Source: DASWVC01 sp036401335 (GTDB lineage: Bacteria > Verrucomicrobiota > Verrucomicrobiia > Chthoniobacterales > JAFAMB01). Taken from it: DNA of 30,949 nt. Within the stretch, counting starts at the first letter, position 1. Each line of letters begins with the position of its first letter. The notes below the pieces were generated by a model, which was given only the letters and a program-made list of their open reading frames with translations, had not been told where the DNA came from and ran no database searches. Position numbers and translations under genes: made by a program. Positions 15,113 through 23,596 of the stretch are shown here, in pieces. The DNA lies in NCBI GenBank assembly GCA_036401335.1, contig DASWVC010000186.1:1-30949 (forward strand). The letters run 5' to 3'.

Positions 15113-15437
15113 GTTAACTTGTTTCTTGCAAACGCCTCGCCCGTGGGGTGTCTGGGCGGGATGGATGCGCGGATGGTGGTGGAGGAGGACTGGGAGGTGG
15201 TGAAGTCGGCGTTGCCGGCGGGCGGGGAAGCCCTGGCCCGCGAAAGTGGGGCGTTGAAGGGGTTGCGGCAGGACAAGTCGGCCGAGCACTGCTTGCGCAT
15301 GTTGCGGTTGCACGTGGGCGGGAGCCATTGGCTGCGCGAAACGGTGCTGCGGGCCAAAGCGGCCGGCTGGGCCCACCTGCGCGACGCGCCCCGCCAGCAC
15401 CGCACGCAAGCCCAACGCTACGGCGAAACAAGTTAAC
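15113..15437 (+). mobile_element. Small element bounded by 13-bp inverted repeats, carrying an IS4-type transposase remnant
   Basis: Perfect inverted repeats GTTAACTTGTTTC (15113-15125) and GAAACAAGTTAAC (15425-15437) bound a 325-base unit. It encodes only the first part of a transposase-like protein. A piece of the hairpin repeat (TAGGGCGGCGGGTCC) lies just left and a whole copy just right, as if inserted in or next to one. It is too short to move by itself. Confidence 0.65.
15161..15436 (+). pseudogene. IS4-family transposase N-terminal fragment
   Basis: A 91-residue frame whose first 70 residues (DWEVVKSALPAGGEALARES, then LRMLRLHVGGSHWLRETVLR and AKAAGWAHLRD) resemble the N-terminal region of IS4-type DDE transposases. 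The frame then degenerates (RQHRTQAQRYGETS) and stops in the right inverted repeat, before any of the catalytic DDE residues. Non-functional remnant. Confidence 0.6.
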
Positions 15438-15805
15438 GCCGATGGGCGGGGAGTCCCTTCGCCGCCGCGGGGGCGTGACGCTGCCTCCGGTAGGATCGCG
15501 TGCCTACCCGCCCCCTGGTAGGGGAGCTGATCCTTCAGCGCCCGGGAGAGGACTGCCTCCTGCCCAGCAAGGCAACCTAACCAGCCCTATCCGGAAAAAG
15601 GGCGCTTGAGGAGGTCACCTGAGCACAAGGTCCCCTGCCCGGCACGGCGTCACCCCACGTTCCTCCACCCCCGTTATGCCGATCCTCCGACACCTTCTTA
15701 TCCCCCGGTCGAAAAGAAACTGCCGGCCCTGCCAAAACCGGACAGGTCACCATCCTGCCTCTTCATTGGTCCAATTCTTGCCGTTGATACAACTGATACA
15801 ATTTT
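15438..15805. other. Intergenic region with repeats only
   Basis: About 370 bases containing the hairpin repeat at 15445-15466 and, at its right end, the AT-richer repeat at 15764-15808. The bases from about 15640 to 15763 resemble the inner part of the element at 25081-25350 (shared TTTTGGCAG-GCCG and TAAGAAG-TG blocks on the minus strand). No gene is supported. Confidence 0.5.
15445..15466. repeat. Dispersed hairpin repeat, copy c
   Basis: Arms GGCGGGGA and TCGCCGCC (one mismatch) with the loop GTCCCT, immediately right of the IS4 remnant. A left half-copy (TAGGGCGGCGGGTCC, 15091-15105) lies on the other side of the remnant. Confidence 0.75.
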
Positions 15806-15808
15806 CTA
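15764..15808 (-). repeat. AT-rich 3'-end repeat, copy A (supplies TAG stop of topoisomerase)
   Basis: Minus strand from 15808: TAGAAAATTGTATCAGTTGT, then ATCAACGGCAAGAATTGGAC and CAATGAAGAGG. This aligns without gaps over about 51 bases, at roughly 80% identity, to 25350-25300 and its TAGGGAATTGTAACAATTGT. The first three bases are the stop codon of the topoisomerase gene. Confidence 0.7.
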
Positions 15809-16996
15809 TCCGTGCCGTTTCACGATCACTTTCTTCTGGTTGCCCAGGGTCACGAGCGTTTCGTCGAGGTGATTGGCGTCGCCAGGTTTGTGATGCCGTC
15901 GGGATGAAGCAGCCGCGGCAGCTTGTTCCTGCTTGCGCAACCGGCTCTGGAGAAAAGTGAGGACTGCAGATTCCTCAGGCTGCAAGTGGTGCAACTCGTC
16001 CTTCATCCTGGCATCCGCCGTTTCGCGTAAGTGTTGGACCAACGATCCTTCCAGGTAGCTGTCAATGATGGAAGGGTGAACGTAACATTTACGGCAGATG
16101 GTCGGGGTATTGCCAAGCTGCTTGGAAACGGATTCGATTGCCTGCACCACATTCTTTTTTGCTTTCGTGGCCGAATCAAATTCTTCAAATTCCTGCAACG
16201 CGACTGCGGCAAGAAGTGTACCCGACCACGTACGGAAATCTTTCGCGGTAAATTGCTGACCGGTGATTTCCTGGAGGTAAGCGTTGATGTCTTCGGATTG
16301 GATCTCAACCGGTTCGCCGTTCTCGTCCAAGTACTGAAAGAGGTGCTGACCGGGCAGGTCCTGGCATTTGGCAACCACCCTGGCCAGGCGCCGGTCGTTT
16401 ACGGCGATCTCGTGGTGTTTGCCGCTTTTCCCGCGAAAGCGAAACAGGATGGTGGAGCCGGCGACTTTTGCGTGCCGGTTGCGCATGGTACTCAGCCCGA
16501 ATGAACGGTTGGTTTTCGCGTATTCCTCGTTGCCCACGCGAATCCTCGAGACCTCCAGGAGCTTGATGACGGTGGCTAGGACCTTTTCCCGACCCATGCC
16601 CGGCTTGGCCAGGTCTTCCTCCACCCGTGCCCGAATCTGCGGCAGTGCGTTGCCGAAAGCCATCATCCGTTCGTACTTGTTCTCGTCGCGTACGCGCCGC
16701 CATTCGGGATGGTAACGGTACTGTTTACGGCCGCGGGCGTCCCGTCCCGTCGCCTGAAGGTGACCGTTTGCATACGGGCAGATCCAGACCTCCTCGTAGG
16801 CCGGAGGAATGGCCAGGGACCGGATCCGCTTGAGGTCCTGCTCGCTGGTTATCTCTTCGCCACGCGGATTGAAATAAGCAAATCCGTCACCTCGTCGTTT
16901 CCGGTAAATCCCCGGGCGCTCGTCAGACACGTACCGTAAACCAACCGCTTTTGCGTCAATTTCCGGCTGATCGGCGGCAACGGTGTCGTGAGGCAT
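15806..16996 (-). CDS. DNA topoisomerase IB (poxvirus/bacterial type)
   Basis: A 396-residue type IB topoisomerase that relaxes supercoils by nicking one strand through a 3'-phosphotyrosine. The N-terminal domain contains GIYRKRRGDGFAYFNPRGEE and the IPPAYEEVWICPYANGHLQA segment. The catalytic domain shows SRIRVGNEEYAKTNRSFGLS (Arg), RFRGKSGKHH (Lys), KDFRTWSGT (Arg) and CRKCYVHPSIIDSYLEG with the nucleophile Y305. The site that is His in vaccinia enzyme is Asn here (LGNTPTI), which is common in bacterial members. A basic tail (residues 350-396) follows the catalytic domain and ends at a TAG provided by a repeat. AAAGG lies five bases before the ATG. The GAF-like gene lies 36 bases upstream, suggesting an operon. 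Confidence 0.93.
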   Translation of the reverse strand: MPHDTVAADQPEIDAKAVGLRYVSDERPGIYRKRRGDGFAYFNPRGEEITSEQDLKRIRSLAIPPAYEEVWICPYANGHLQATGRDARGRKQYRYHPEWRRVRDENKYERMMAFGNALPQIRARVEEDLAKPGMGREKVLATVIKLLEVSRIRVGNEEYAKTNRSFGLSTMRNRHAKVAGSTILFRFRGKSGKHHEIAVNDRRLARVVAKCQDLPGQHLFQYLDENGEPVEIQSEDINAYLQEITGQQFTAKDFRTWSGTLLAAVALQEFEEFDSATKAKKNVVQAIESVSKQLGNTPTICRKCYVHPSIIDSYLEGSLVQHLRETADARMKDELHHLQPEESAVLTFLQSRLRKQEQAAAAASSRRHHKPGDANHLDETLVTLGNQKKVIVKRHG

Positions 16997-17032
16997 CTTA
17001 CCTTTCTTTACGACGGAGGGCAGGGGTCCGGT

Positions 17033-17839
17033 TCATCCGTCGAGATCGGGCGATACCCCGATGCTGGATTGGTGGGGCGCATCCTGGGCGCGGGTATCGG
17101 AGACAAGCGAGAGCATCTGCGCGAGGCAGACGCTGGCCACCGTCGAGGCACGCTCGAGCGCTTCTTGCGCATCGTCCGGACGCGCGTTGTCCAGGTGCAT
17201 CATGCTCAATTGCAGGTGGCGGACAACGGAGAGAAACCATTGCAGGGTCAGGCTGGGGCGGTCGGCCGGGTGCGTTAAATCGCGGCCCTCCGTTTCGGCG
17301 AGGTAAGCGCCTTGCAGCGAGACGAGGCTGCAGCGCCCGAACAAGAGCAGAAAGCCTTCAAGGTCGTCGACGTGGATCGCTCGCGGGTTTTGCAGACCCA
17401 GGATGACCCAGCACAACGGCCTTCCGTAATAGTGCAGCTGCATCTCCACAGCGCTCCGCAACCCTTGCTCCGCAAAACTTTGCCGGGCCCAGGCGTCGTG
17501 TGCCGGCAGGGATTTCAAGGACCGGTGCAACGTCAGCCGGAAATCATCGGAAACCGACGCTGCCCCCTTCTGGATCTGAAACTCCGGATAATCCTCCTCA
17601 TTGGCCTGGATCGACGGGCCTTTCAGCGTCAGCCGGATCCGGCGGTCCGGACGGTGGTGTGGCGGCCAAACAAACCCGTACGACGGCATAGGAGGGAGGA
17701 AATGGCGCAAGGTCAGCAGCATTGATCCCGCGCATGCTCGCACCGTGAACGCTGGGCCCACCTTTCTCACGAAATGATTCAGCGCCTGAGAGGCCCGGCT
17801 GCTGCTCAGTTCAGGTTGCGCTTGAGAAGATCTTTTCAT
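17033..17839 (-). CDS. Hypothetical protein, possibly GAF-like
   Basis: 268 residues from ATG at 17839 (TTG at 17845 would add two). The segment about 110-190 (LKSLPAHDAWARQSFAEQGL, then AVEMQLHYYGRPLCWVILGL and DDLEGFLLLFGRCSLVSLQ) has the alternating pattern of a GAF-type ligand-binding domain. The following helices (SLTLQWFLSVVRHLQLSMMH) recall the dimerisation part of a histidine kinase but lack the phospho-His motif, and no ATPase domain follows. It could be a degenerate sensor. It lies just upstream of topoisomerase IB on the same strand. The GAF assignment is tentative and by eye. Confidence 0.6.
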   Translation of the reverse strand: MKRSSQAQPELSSSRASQALNHFVRKVGPAFTVRACAGSMLLTLRHFLPPMPSYGFVWPPHHRPDRRIRLTLKGPSIQANEEDYPEFQIQKGAASVSDDFRLTLHRSLKSLPAHDAWARQSFAEQGLRSAVEMQLHYYGRPLCWVILGLQNPRAIHVDDLEGFLLLFGRCSLVSLQGAYLAETEGRDLTHPADRPSLTLQWFLSVVRHLQLSMMHLDNARPDDAQEALERASTVASVCLAQMLSLVSDTRAQDAPHQSSIGVSPDLDG

Positions 17840-17840
17840 A

Positions 17841-17950
17841 GGCAAATAGGCAGAAAATTCCCTGCCTGAGCGGTGAAAAGAATGCCGTCCGCAGGTCTCT
17901 GTACGGAATGGCCTGACGGAACTGCACCCTTGTCGGTGCTCCTATTTGCG
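17841..17950. repeat. Spaced inverted repeat around the start of the GAF-like gene
   Basis: GGCAAATAGG (17841-17850) and CCTATTTGCG (17941-17950) are inverted with nine of ten bases matching and 90 bases between them. It is the only notable structure in the gap between the two minus-strand genes. Meaning unknown. Confidence 0.3.
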
Positions 17951-17994
17951 CCTTTTCCACCTTCACCACCATTACCAGAGAAAAGCGCCGTCAT

Positions 17995-18822
17995 TCAATC
18001 GGCGAGGCGAATGGGGGTGACCACGAATTCCGGTTTCTGGTCGGACAGGCATTCCACCGCCAGGTTCATCTGTGCAAGCGATGCGCCCCCATAAAAGGTC
18101 GCAAAAGCGCTGTCGGCAGCATCACGCCCGACCCCGACACGCACAAAACTCGTTTGCGGAGCCAAACGGGTAGCGTCGAAAATGTGCCAGCGTCCGCCAA
18201 GGTAGACTTCGAAGACGGCATGGAAATCCGGGGGCGTAAGCCCATAAGCGTAGGCGCTGACAAACCGGGCAGGAATGCCCAGCGAACGGCACAACGCGAT
18301 CCCGAGGTGGGCGAAGTCGCGGCACACACCCTGACGTTCGGTGGCCGTGTCGTAAGCCGAGGTGAGGGAGGTCGTCGCGCCGCGTTGGTAAGCGACTTTT
18401 TCGTAAATCCAATTGCAGATGCGCATGACGAGGCCAAATCCGTTCAACGCTGGAGACAGAAATTCCGAACGGGCAAACCGGGCCAGCAGGTCGGATTGGC
18501 AGTAGCGGCTAGGAAACAGGTAGACCAGGACGTCGGTCGGCAATTCCGGCAAGGGAAGCACCTGGAGATCCTTTTCTTCCGTGGTCTCCGGAGTGAGCGT
18601 AGCTTCCAGCGTGTATTTTAACCGCAGTTCCGGGCCGGTCGACTGGACACGGTGAAACCGTGACCCGTTCCAAAGGAGTTCCTCGGGCGTGGTGCCCCCG
18701 TGAACCTCAAACTGCTCGTTGCTTAAACGCTGCAAGCGGTTCTTTGAAGCCGCCACGTTGAACAAAAACGAGGCCGGACTGCTTACCTGGTACACCAACT
18801 CGGCTTGAATCCCAAAGCGCAT
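17995..18822 (-). CDS. Transglutaminase-like protein
   Basis: 275 residues from the ATG at 18822 (MRFGIQAELVYQVSSPASF); an upstream ATG at 18846 is possible. The N-terminal beta domain (1-130) is that of bacterial transglutaminase-like proteins. The core carries the catalytic triad: C167 in RQGVCRDFAHLG, H201 in PPDFHAVFEVYL and D216 in HIFDATRLAP. This fold includes proteases, amide hydrolases and cross-linking enzymes; the substrate cannot be told. No signal peptide is visible, so it is probably cytoplasmic. Confidence 0.9.
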   Translation of the reverse strand: MRFGIQAELVYQVSSPASFLFNVAASKNRLQRLSNEQFEVHGGTTPEELLWNGSRFHRVQSTGPELRLKYTLEATLTPETTEEKDLQVLPLPELPTDVLVYLFPSRYCQSDLLARFARSEFLSPALNGFGLVMRICNWIYEKVAYQRGATTSLTSAYDTATERQGVCRDFAHLGIALCRSLGIPARFVSAYAYGLTPPDFHAVFEVYLGGRWHIFDATRLAPQTSFVRVGVGRDAADSAFATFYGGASLAQMNLAVECLSDQKPEFVVTPIRLAD

Positions 18823-18981
18823 AGGCCAACTAACGCATTGCAGCAATCGCGCAAGGGTTATGCGGAGTTTCAGCCTGATTTTCGTCCGGCGCGCCTGGGC
18901 TCGAGCCGAGGCATTGCTGCACTGATCGTAACTCGCACGCGCTCGAAGCTCGAGCTCTGGTTTGCCTTCACGCGGGCACCG

Positions 18982-19683
18982 TCACAAAAACTTCACGGCA
19001 ACCCGCTTGGCAGCTGCCATCCGGGCCTCCGTCGCTTCCGCTGAAGCCTTGCGGGCTGCCGCCAGTACTTCCGCTGGCGCCGTAGCAGGAGTGCCGCTGT
19101 TAAAAGGCGGTTCTGGCGCATACTGCATGTAGAGTTGAATTTCTTGCGCAACCCGCTCGCCCCGCAAGAGCGCTGCTACCCGCAACGCCCCGTCGATTCC
19201 CGAGGAGACACCCGCCGCACTCACGAATTTGCCATCGATCATCACCCGTTGGTTCACTGGAATCACCCCGAGATGCTCCAGGACCGCAAAAGACGCCCAA
19301 TGGGTTGTGCCCCTGATTCCCTTGAGCAAGCCGGCCGCTGCCACTGTAAGGGTGCCCGTGCAGACGGAGAAAACGAGCTTCGCGTCAGCGGCTTGCTGAC
19401 GGATGAATGACAGCGTGACTTCATCTTCCATCAAATCGACTTGGCCGGGACCTCCTGGCACCACCAGAACATCCAGGGGCGGCGCTTCCGAGAACGCGAC
19501 CTCCGGCGTTAAAATCAATCCCCTTGCATCCCGAATGGGCAACTTTTCTTTCCCTAAGATGTGAAAGGTAGAATGGGGTAGACGTGACAAAACCTCAAAA
19601 GGGCCGGTCAGGTCAAATTGATCCATGCGCGGGAAAATGATGGCGCCAATCACAAGCTTATGGTGATGTTCGGATCGATTCAT
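18982..19683 (-). CDS. DJ-1/PfpI-family protein (isonitrile hydratase-like)
   Basis: A 233-residue DJ-1/PfpI protein. The nucleophile elbow is FSVCTGTL (C108), with an early Glu (E30 in DLTGPFEVL) and the TTHWASFAVLEHLG segment shared with isonitrile hydratase (InhA) and with GlxA-type regulators. The C-terminal Ala/Arg-rich helix (about 205-233) is unusual. No HTH follows, so it should be an enzyme rather than a regulator. Isonitrile hydratases convert isonitriles to N-formamides; this activity is only a family hint. It lies 60 bases upstream of... the reading direction is away from the GlxA-type gene at 20344, with the NTF2-fold gene between. Confidence 0.85.
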   Translation of the reverse strand: MNRSEHHHKLVIGAIIFPRMDQFDLTGPFEVLSRLPHSTFHILGKEKLPIRDARGLILTPEVAFSEAPPLDVLVVPGGPGQVDLMEDEVTLSFIRQQAADAKLVFSVCTGTLTVAAAGLLKGIRGTTHWASFAVLEHLGVIPVNQRVMIDGKFVSAAGVSSGIDGALRVAALLRGERVAQEIQLYMQYAPEPPFNSGTPATAPAEVLAAARKASAEATEARMAAAKRVAVKFL

Positions 19684-19743
19684 AGCGGTGCTTTTCTTTC
19701 GAACGGATTAGATGGACCATCCGCCGCTTAACGGCACGAGTTC

Positions 19744-20127
19744 CTAGGCGGGCTGACCGCCGATGTGGGCCAACTTATTCTGCACCGCTACGATCGCCGG
19801 AAGGGGACGCCACAGGACCGTCATTTCCTGAATCAAGCCCGCTTCGTTGAGGCGCCAATAGTCCACCCCGTCCAACTCGATCGAGCCGACCGTAATCCCA
19901 AAAAACGCGGAGACATGCCGGGGGCCCTGCAGGATTTCGCGGAAATCGAACGTGTCTACCGCCCCCAGCAGGGCTTCGACCACCGGTCTTATGGCTGCCT
20001 TACCTTTGAAAGGCTCGTGGGCGAGCGGGGTTTTGAGAATCACGTCGTCAGCCATATGGGTCAGCATGGCCTCGAGATCTTTGCGCTGCATTGCCGCGGT
20101 GAAGGCGTGGATATGAGTCAGTTCCAT
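19744..20127 (-). CDS. NTF2-fold (SnoaL/limonene-epoxide-hydrolase-like) protein
   Basis: A 127-residue single-domain protein with the NTF2-like pattern: an N-terminal helix (THIHAFTAAMQRKDLEAMLTH, here quoted in part), the conserved DDVILKTPLAHEPFKGKAAI strand-loop and a beta sheet ending TVLWRPLPAIVAVQNKLA. Members include SnoaL-type cyclases and epoxide hydrolases, but many are unassigned. It lies 60 bases upstream of the DJ-1/PfpI gene on the same strand, so the two are likely cotranscribed. A regulator gene starts divergently at 20344. Confidence 0.8.
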   Translation of the reverse strand: MELTHIHAFTAAMQRKDLEAMLTHMADDVILKTPLAHEPFKGKAAIRPVVEALLGAVDTFDFREILQGPRHVSAFFGITVGSIELDGVDYWRLNEAGLIQEMTVLWRPLPAIVAVQNKLAHIGGQPA

Positions 20128-20343
20128 AAATTCAAGAAGCTATTAAGGGCGGTGACAACGGCTGGTGCGGAGCACCAAAGGACCGGCCATGCCCAACCTT
20201 ATTCGCAGGGCTCAATGGCGCCACGACACTTCATGGACGATTCGCGCCATTCCCTTTTTCTTCCGCGCGCGCTTTTACGGAGGAGGGAGAGGTAGCCCTT
20301 TAATCTTCGCCGGAATCGCTACACTTCCCTTTCTTTGTTCCCC

Positions 20344-21357
20344 ATGCCCCAATCATCCCTGATGCGGCGAGTTGCCATTTTGACCGTTCCTCCGGTGTTT
20401 GAATTGGACCTGGTAGAAATCGTCAACGTTTTCAGTTTGGCCAACGATATGGTTCCGTCGGGTCGTGGTTACCGGATTGAGGTGTTCACCCTTGACGAAC
20501 GGGGGCAAACCGGAGGGATGTACGGCCTGCAATTCACCGGAGGCCGCCACTACTCCGCCCTCAAGGGCAACGTGGACACCTTTCTGGTTCCCGGTGGCCT
20601 TGGGTCCAGAACCGTTTCGCTCAAGGCCCCGCTACTCAAGTGGCTCCGGCAGAAGGCGGCCAACACTCGCCGCTTCGGGTCAGTTTGTACCGGAGCCTTT
20701 TTTCTCGCCGAAGCAGGTTTACTCGATGGCCGGCGAGCCACGACCCATTGGGCTTTCGCCCAGGACTTCGCCCATCGATACCCCAAGGTGAAATTGGACC
20801 CCAGACCCATCTGGATCCGGGATGGAAACATCTACACCTCAGCCGGAATCACCTCCGGCATCGACCTTTGCCTTGCGCTCGTCGAGGAGGATCATGGCAG
20901 CAAGATCGCGCTTGAAGTGGCGCGTATGCTGGTCGTTTTCCTACGCCGTCCGGGCAACCAGGCTCAGTTCAGCGTTTCGCTGGCCGGCCAGTCGGCGGAG
21001 CACCGGCCGCTTCAGGATCTCCGGGTGTGGATGGCAGAAAATTTAAAGGCCGATCTCTCGGTTTCGCAACTCGCGACCCGTGTTTCCATGAGTCCGCGCA
21101 ATTTTCAGCGTGTGTTCACCAAGGAAATTGGCGAGGCGCCTGCCCGCTACGTTGAGGTGCTCCGGGTCGAGGCGGCGCGGCGAAAACTTGAACACACCAC
21201 CCAAAGTCTTGACGAGATTGCGGACCATTGCGGTTTCAGCAGCGCCCATACCCTGGTCCGCTGCTTCCGCCGGCAACTCGAAACGACCCCTGGCGAGTAC
21301 CGCTCCCGTTTTGGCCCGACCGGCGCTCGCCCGTCAATTTCAGGCGCGCAACCATGA
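20344..21357 (+). CDS. GlxA-type AraC-family transcriptional regulator
   Basis: A 337-residue regulator from ATG at 20344 (ATG at 20362 is possible). The N-terminal DJ-1/PfpI-like domain (about 7-190) carries GSVCTGAFFLAEAGLLDGR and TTHWAFAQDF. The C-terminal AraC HTH pair (about 225-325) includes LSVSQLATRVSMSPRNFQRV and LDEIADHCGFSSAHTLVRCF. These proteins sense small metabolites and activate neighbouring genes. It is divergent from the NTF2-fold and DJ-1/PfpI genes, across a 216-base gap, and probably controls them. Confidence 0.92.
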   Translation: MPQSSLMRRVAILTVPPVFELDLVEIVNVFSLANDMVPSGRGYRIEVFTLDERGQTGGMYGLQFTGGRHYSALKGNVDTFLVPGGLGSRTVSLKAPLLKWLRQKAANTRRFGSVCTGAFFLAEAGLLDGRRATTHWAFAQDFAHRYPKVKLDPRPIWIRDGNIYTSAGITSGIDLCLALVEEDHGSKIALEVARMLVVFLRRPGNQAQFSVSLAGQSAEHRPLQDLRVWMAENLKADLSVSQLATRVSMSPRNFQRVFTKEIGEAPARYVEVLRVEAARRKLEHTTQSLDEIADHCGFSSAHTLVRCFRRQLETTPGEYRSRFGPTGARPSISGAQP

Positions 21358-21460
21358 GCCGGTTTTCCGCTCTTCATCCGGTGCTGCCGGCCTCCCCGGG
21401 TTTCAGCTAAGGAATGCACTGGCCGCCCGGCTTCCCCGCGAGGTCCGCCACCTCGGCCTA

Positions 21461-21482
21461 GGTGGCGAAGGGACTCGCCGCC
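21461..21482. repeat. Dispersed hairpin repeat, copy d (inverted orientation)
   Basis: Plus strand: arms GGTGGCGA and TCGCCGCC (one mismatch), with loop AGGGAC, the reverse of GTCCCT. It sits between convergent genes, about 60 bases past the PhzF stop and 104 past the GlxA-type stop. Confidence 0.75.
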
Positions 21483-21545
21483 CTACCGGACCCCCGGTTA
21501 CCTCCACGCGCCGCGACCAGGGCCTTTTCGCGCCCAACCGCCCCT

Positions 21546-22349
21546 TCAACTTGGGAACAATCTGCCTTCCCAGATGGTGAGCGCCTGCCCGCTGACCAGC
21601 ACCCGTGTCCCCTCCCGTTTCATTCGCAGGGTTCCGCCGCGCGCAGAAGCTTGGTAAGCCTGCAATTCCCGCCGGCCCAGCCGCGGTTCCCAGTAGGGTG
21701 CCAACGCACAATGGGCAGATCCAGTCACCGGATCCTCATCGACGCCGACGCCGGGAGCAAAGTAGCGCGAGACCACGTCATAGCCCGATCCTGGATCGGC
21801 CTGGCTCGTCACAATCACGCGTCCGGGTGCGATGGACCGCAGCCATGTAAAATCGGGCTGGATCTGGCGCACCTCGCGCTCGGTGGCCACCTCGATAAAA
21901 AAATGTGCCGGCGTACGGCCCACAAAAATGGGTTTCACCGACAAGCTTTCCGCCAAGCCCGGGGGTGGATCGATCTGTGCAACCGCCTCGGCCGGCAAAT
22001 CCAGTTGGATCCAGCCATCCCGCTGGCGAGTCGCCGTCAACAGACCGCTGAGGGTGTGAAAGCGTGCGGGTGCCTCCGGGGGCAGGTGCCGCTTTTCCCA
22101 AAGCAGGTGTGCGCTGGCCAGCGTGGCGTGGCCACAAAGGCGAACTTCAACCGTTGGAGTAAACCAGCGCAAACGGTAAACATCGCCGCCCGCGTCCGGT
22201 TCAAGAAAGGCCGTCTCCGGCAGGTTCATCTCGCGCGCCACCAACTGCATCCACCGGTCCTCGCGAGGTTCATCGAGGAGGCAGACCGCTGCCGGATTAC
22301 CCGAAAAGGGCTGGGCGGCGAACGCATCGATCACGGTGATTTCTTGCAT
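21546..22349 (-). CDS. PhzF-family isomerase-like protein
   Basis: 267 residues from ATG at 22349, where the family pattern MQEITVIDAFAAQPFSGNPA begins; upstream ATGs at 22370 and 22442 would add a tail unlike the family. It shows the two-fold diaminopimelate-epimerase-like architecture, with the conserved acidic residue in MNLPETAFL (E45), CGHATLASAHLLW and the DEDPVTGSAHCALAPYW segment. PhzF itself isomerises a phenazine precursor, but no other phenazine gene is present, so the substrate is unknown. It is the last gene of a minus-strand run after the POT and DUF1624 genes. Confidence 0.9.
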   Translation of the reverse strand: MQEITVIDAFAAQPFSGNPAAVCLLDEPREDRWMQLVAREMNLPETAFLEPDAGGDVYRLRWFTPTVEVRLCGHATLASAHLLWEKRHLPPEAPARFHTLSGLLTATRQRDGWIQLDLPAEAVAQIDPPPGLAESLSVKPIFVGRTPAHFFIEVATEREVRQIQPDFTWLRSIAPGRVIVTSQADPGSGYDVVSRYFAPGVGVDEDPVTGSAHCALAPYWEPRLGRRELQAYQASARGGTLRMKREGTRVLVSGQALTIWEGRLFPS

Positions 22350-22392
22350 CTGCACGCAGGGATAATCCATGCAGGAACGGAGGCGTGCAAAC

Positions 22393-23586
22393 TTACAGAA
22401 ACGCAAGCCATCCTGCGGGGTGAAGCCTCTTGAACCGGCCATAGGCGCGGCTGGCAGGAGTCAGCGCTGCCAAGGTCGAGGCCCAGATCAAAGCTACCCA
22501 GCCCAGGCCCAATCCGTAGCCGGCGGGATGGCCGGGCAGGGTTTCGGACCAGAAAATGCCCGGTCCTTCATGCAACCATTCCACGCGACCGTAGCGGCAC
22601 CAGGCGATGGTCAATGCGAGCGCGTGCAGCGTGAAAATATGGACCACGTAGAAGAACAGGGGAACCCGGCCCAGGCTGACCAACCATTGTTGAGGCAGGA
22701 CGGGCAGGCGGAGCATCACTGCCAGAAGGATCAAGGCGGCACCCAGCGTAAAGGTCAGAAAAGCCGGTGAGGGTGGATATTTTTCGAAATTGACGAGGGC
22801 GAACACGGTGAAAAGAATGTTCCGCTGAGGCGTCCACGGTTGCGGATCAATCGGCCACCCCGCAGCCCGAGCCGCACCGAAGAAAAACAGGGATGCCAGA
22901 CCGGCCCGGAGAGAGCGGCCGTGCCACCCATCCGTGCCGGGCTTCAACAGCGCGGCGGCGGTGTAGCCCAACGCCATGACCCCAAACCAGGGCAGCACCG
23001 GGTAGGAGGTGTAAAAATGCCAACCGGTCCGTGGAGTGAGATCGTCCGATCGCAGCAGCGGCGTCCACCACCAGGCATTTCCCAAAAACCGGCTGAGCCC
23101 ACCGTGACCGGCAGCGAATCCGGCACCGAGGCACCCGATTACCAGCGTCGGTGCGCTCCCCCGGAGCATTACCCCCAGCAAGGCCATCGACCAACCGGTG
23201 CCCCAGAGAATGCCTGCATTCATGTATCGGTAATCCAGGTTGAAGTACCAGCCGAAGCAGCGCAGCAGCGTTTGCTCGAGTACCACCAGGAAAAGCCCGC
23301 GGATCAGGAGGTGCCGTCCAAGGTTCCTGGCCGAAAGCGATCGGCCCAGGGCCAGGAAAGCACTCATTCCCGCCAGAAAGACGAAGGTTGGCGCGCACAG
23401 GTGGGTAACCCACCGCGAAAGAAACAAAGCCGGATGGGTCTGCGCCAGGTTCAACGCGTCAACGCCATGGTCCCCGAAAAAATCGCGGGCATGATCCAGC
23501 ACCATCAAAACCATGACGAGCCCGCGCAGTGCGTCGAGCTCGACCAGGCGCGTGTACCGTTTGTCAAAAGTCTGTTCCGGGCACAA
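22393..23586 (-). CDS. DUF1624 membrane protein (heparan-alpha-glucosaminide acetyltransferase-like)
   Basis: A 397-residue protein with about ten hydrophobic segments. The N-terminal signature VELDALRGLVMVLMVLDHAR is that of DUF1624/YeiB-type proteins, related to HGSNAT and acyltransferases that move acyl groups across the membrane. The His of DHARDFF is the likely catalytic residue by analogy. The start is TTG at 23586, ten bases beyond the POT transporter stop. Substrate unknown. Confidence 0.85.
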   Translation of the reverse strand: MCPEQTFDKRYTRLVELDALRGLVMVLMVLDHARDFFGDHGVDALNLAQTHPALFLSRWVTHLCAPTFVFLAGMSAFLALGRSLSARNLGRHLLIRGLFLVVLEQTLLRCFGWYFNLDYRYMNAGILWGTGWSMALLGVMLRGSAPTLVIGCLGAGFAAGHGGLSRFLGNAWWWTPLLRSDDLTPRTGWHFYTSYPVLPWFGVMALGYTAAALLKPGTDGWHGRSLRAGLASLFFFGAARAAGWPIDPQPWTPQRNILFTVFALVNFEKYPPSPAFLTFTLGAALILLAVMLRLPVLPQQWLVSLGRVPLFFYVVHIFTLHALALTIAWCRYGRVEWLHEGPGIFWSETLPGHPAGYGLGLGWVALIWASTLAALTPASRAYGRFKRLHPAGWLAFL

Positions 23587-23596
23587 CGGCGGGCCT

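Noticed and set aside
21462..22433. Long plus-strand frame opposite the PhzF-like gene
   Set aside because: Antisense to a clear PhzF-family protein and starting inside a repeat.
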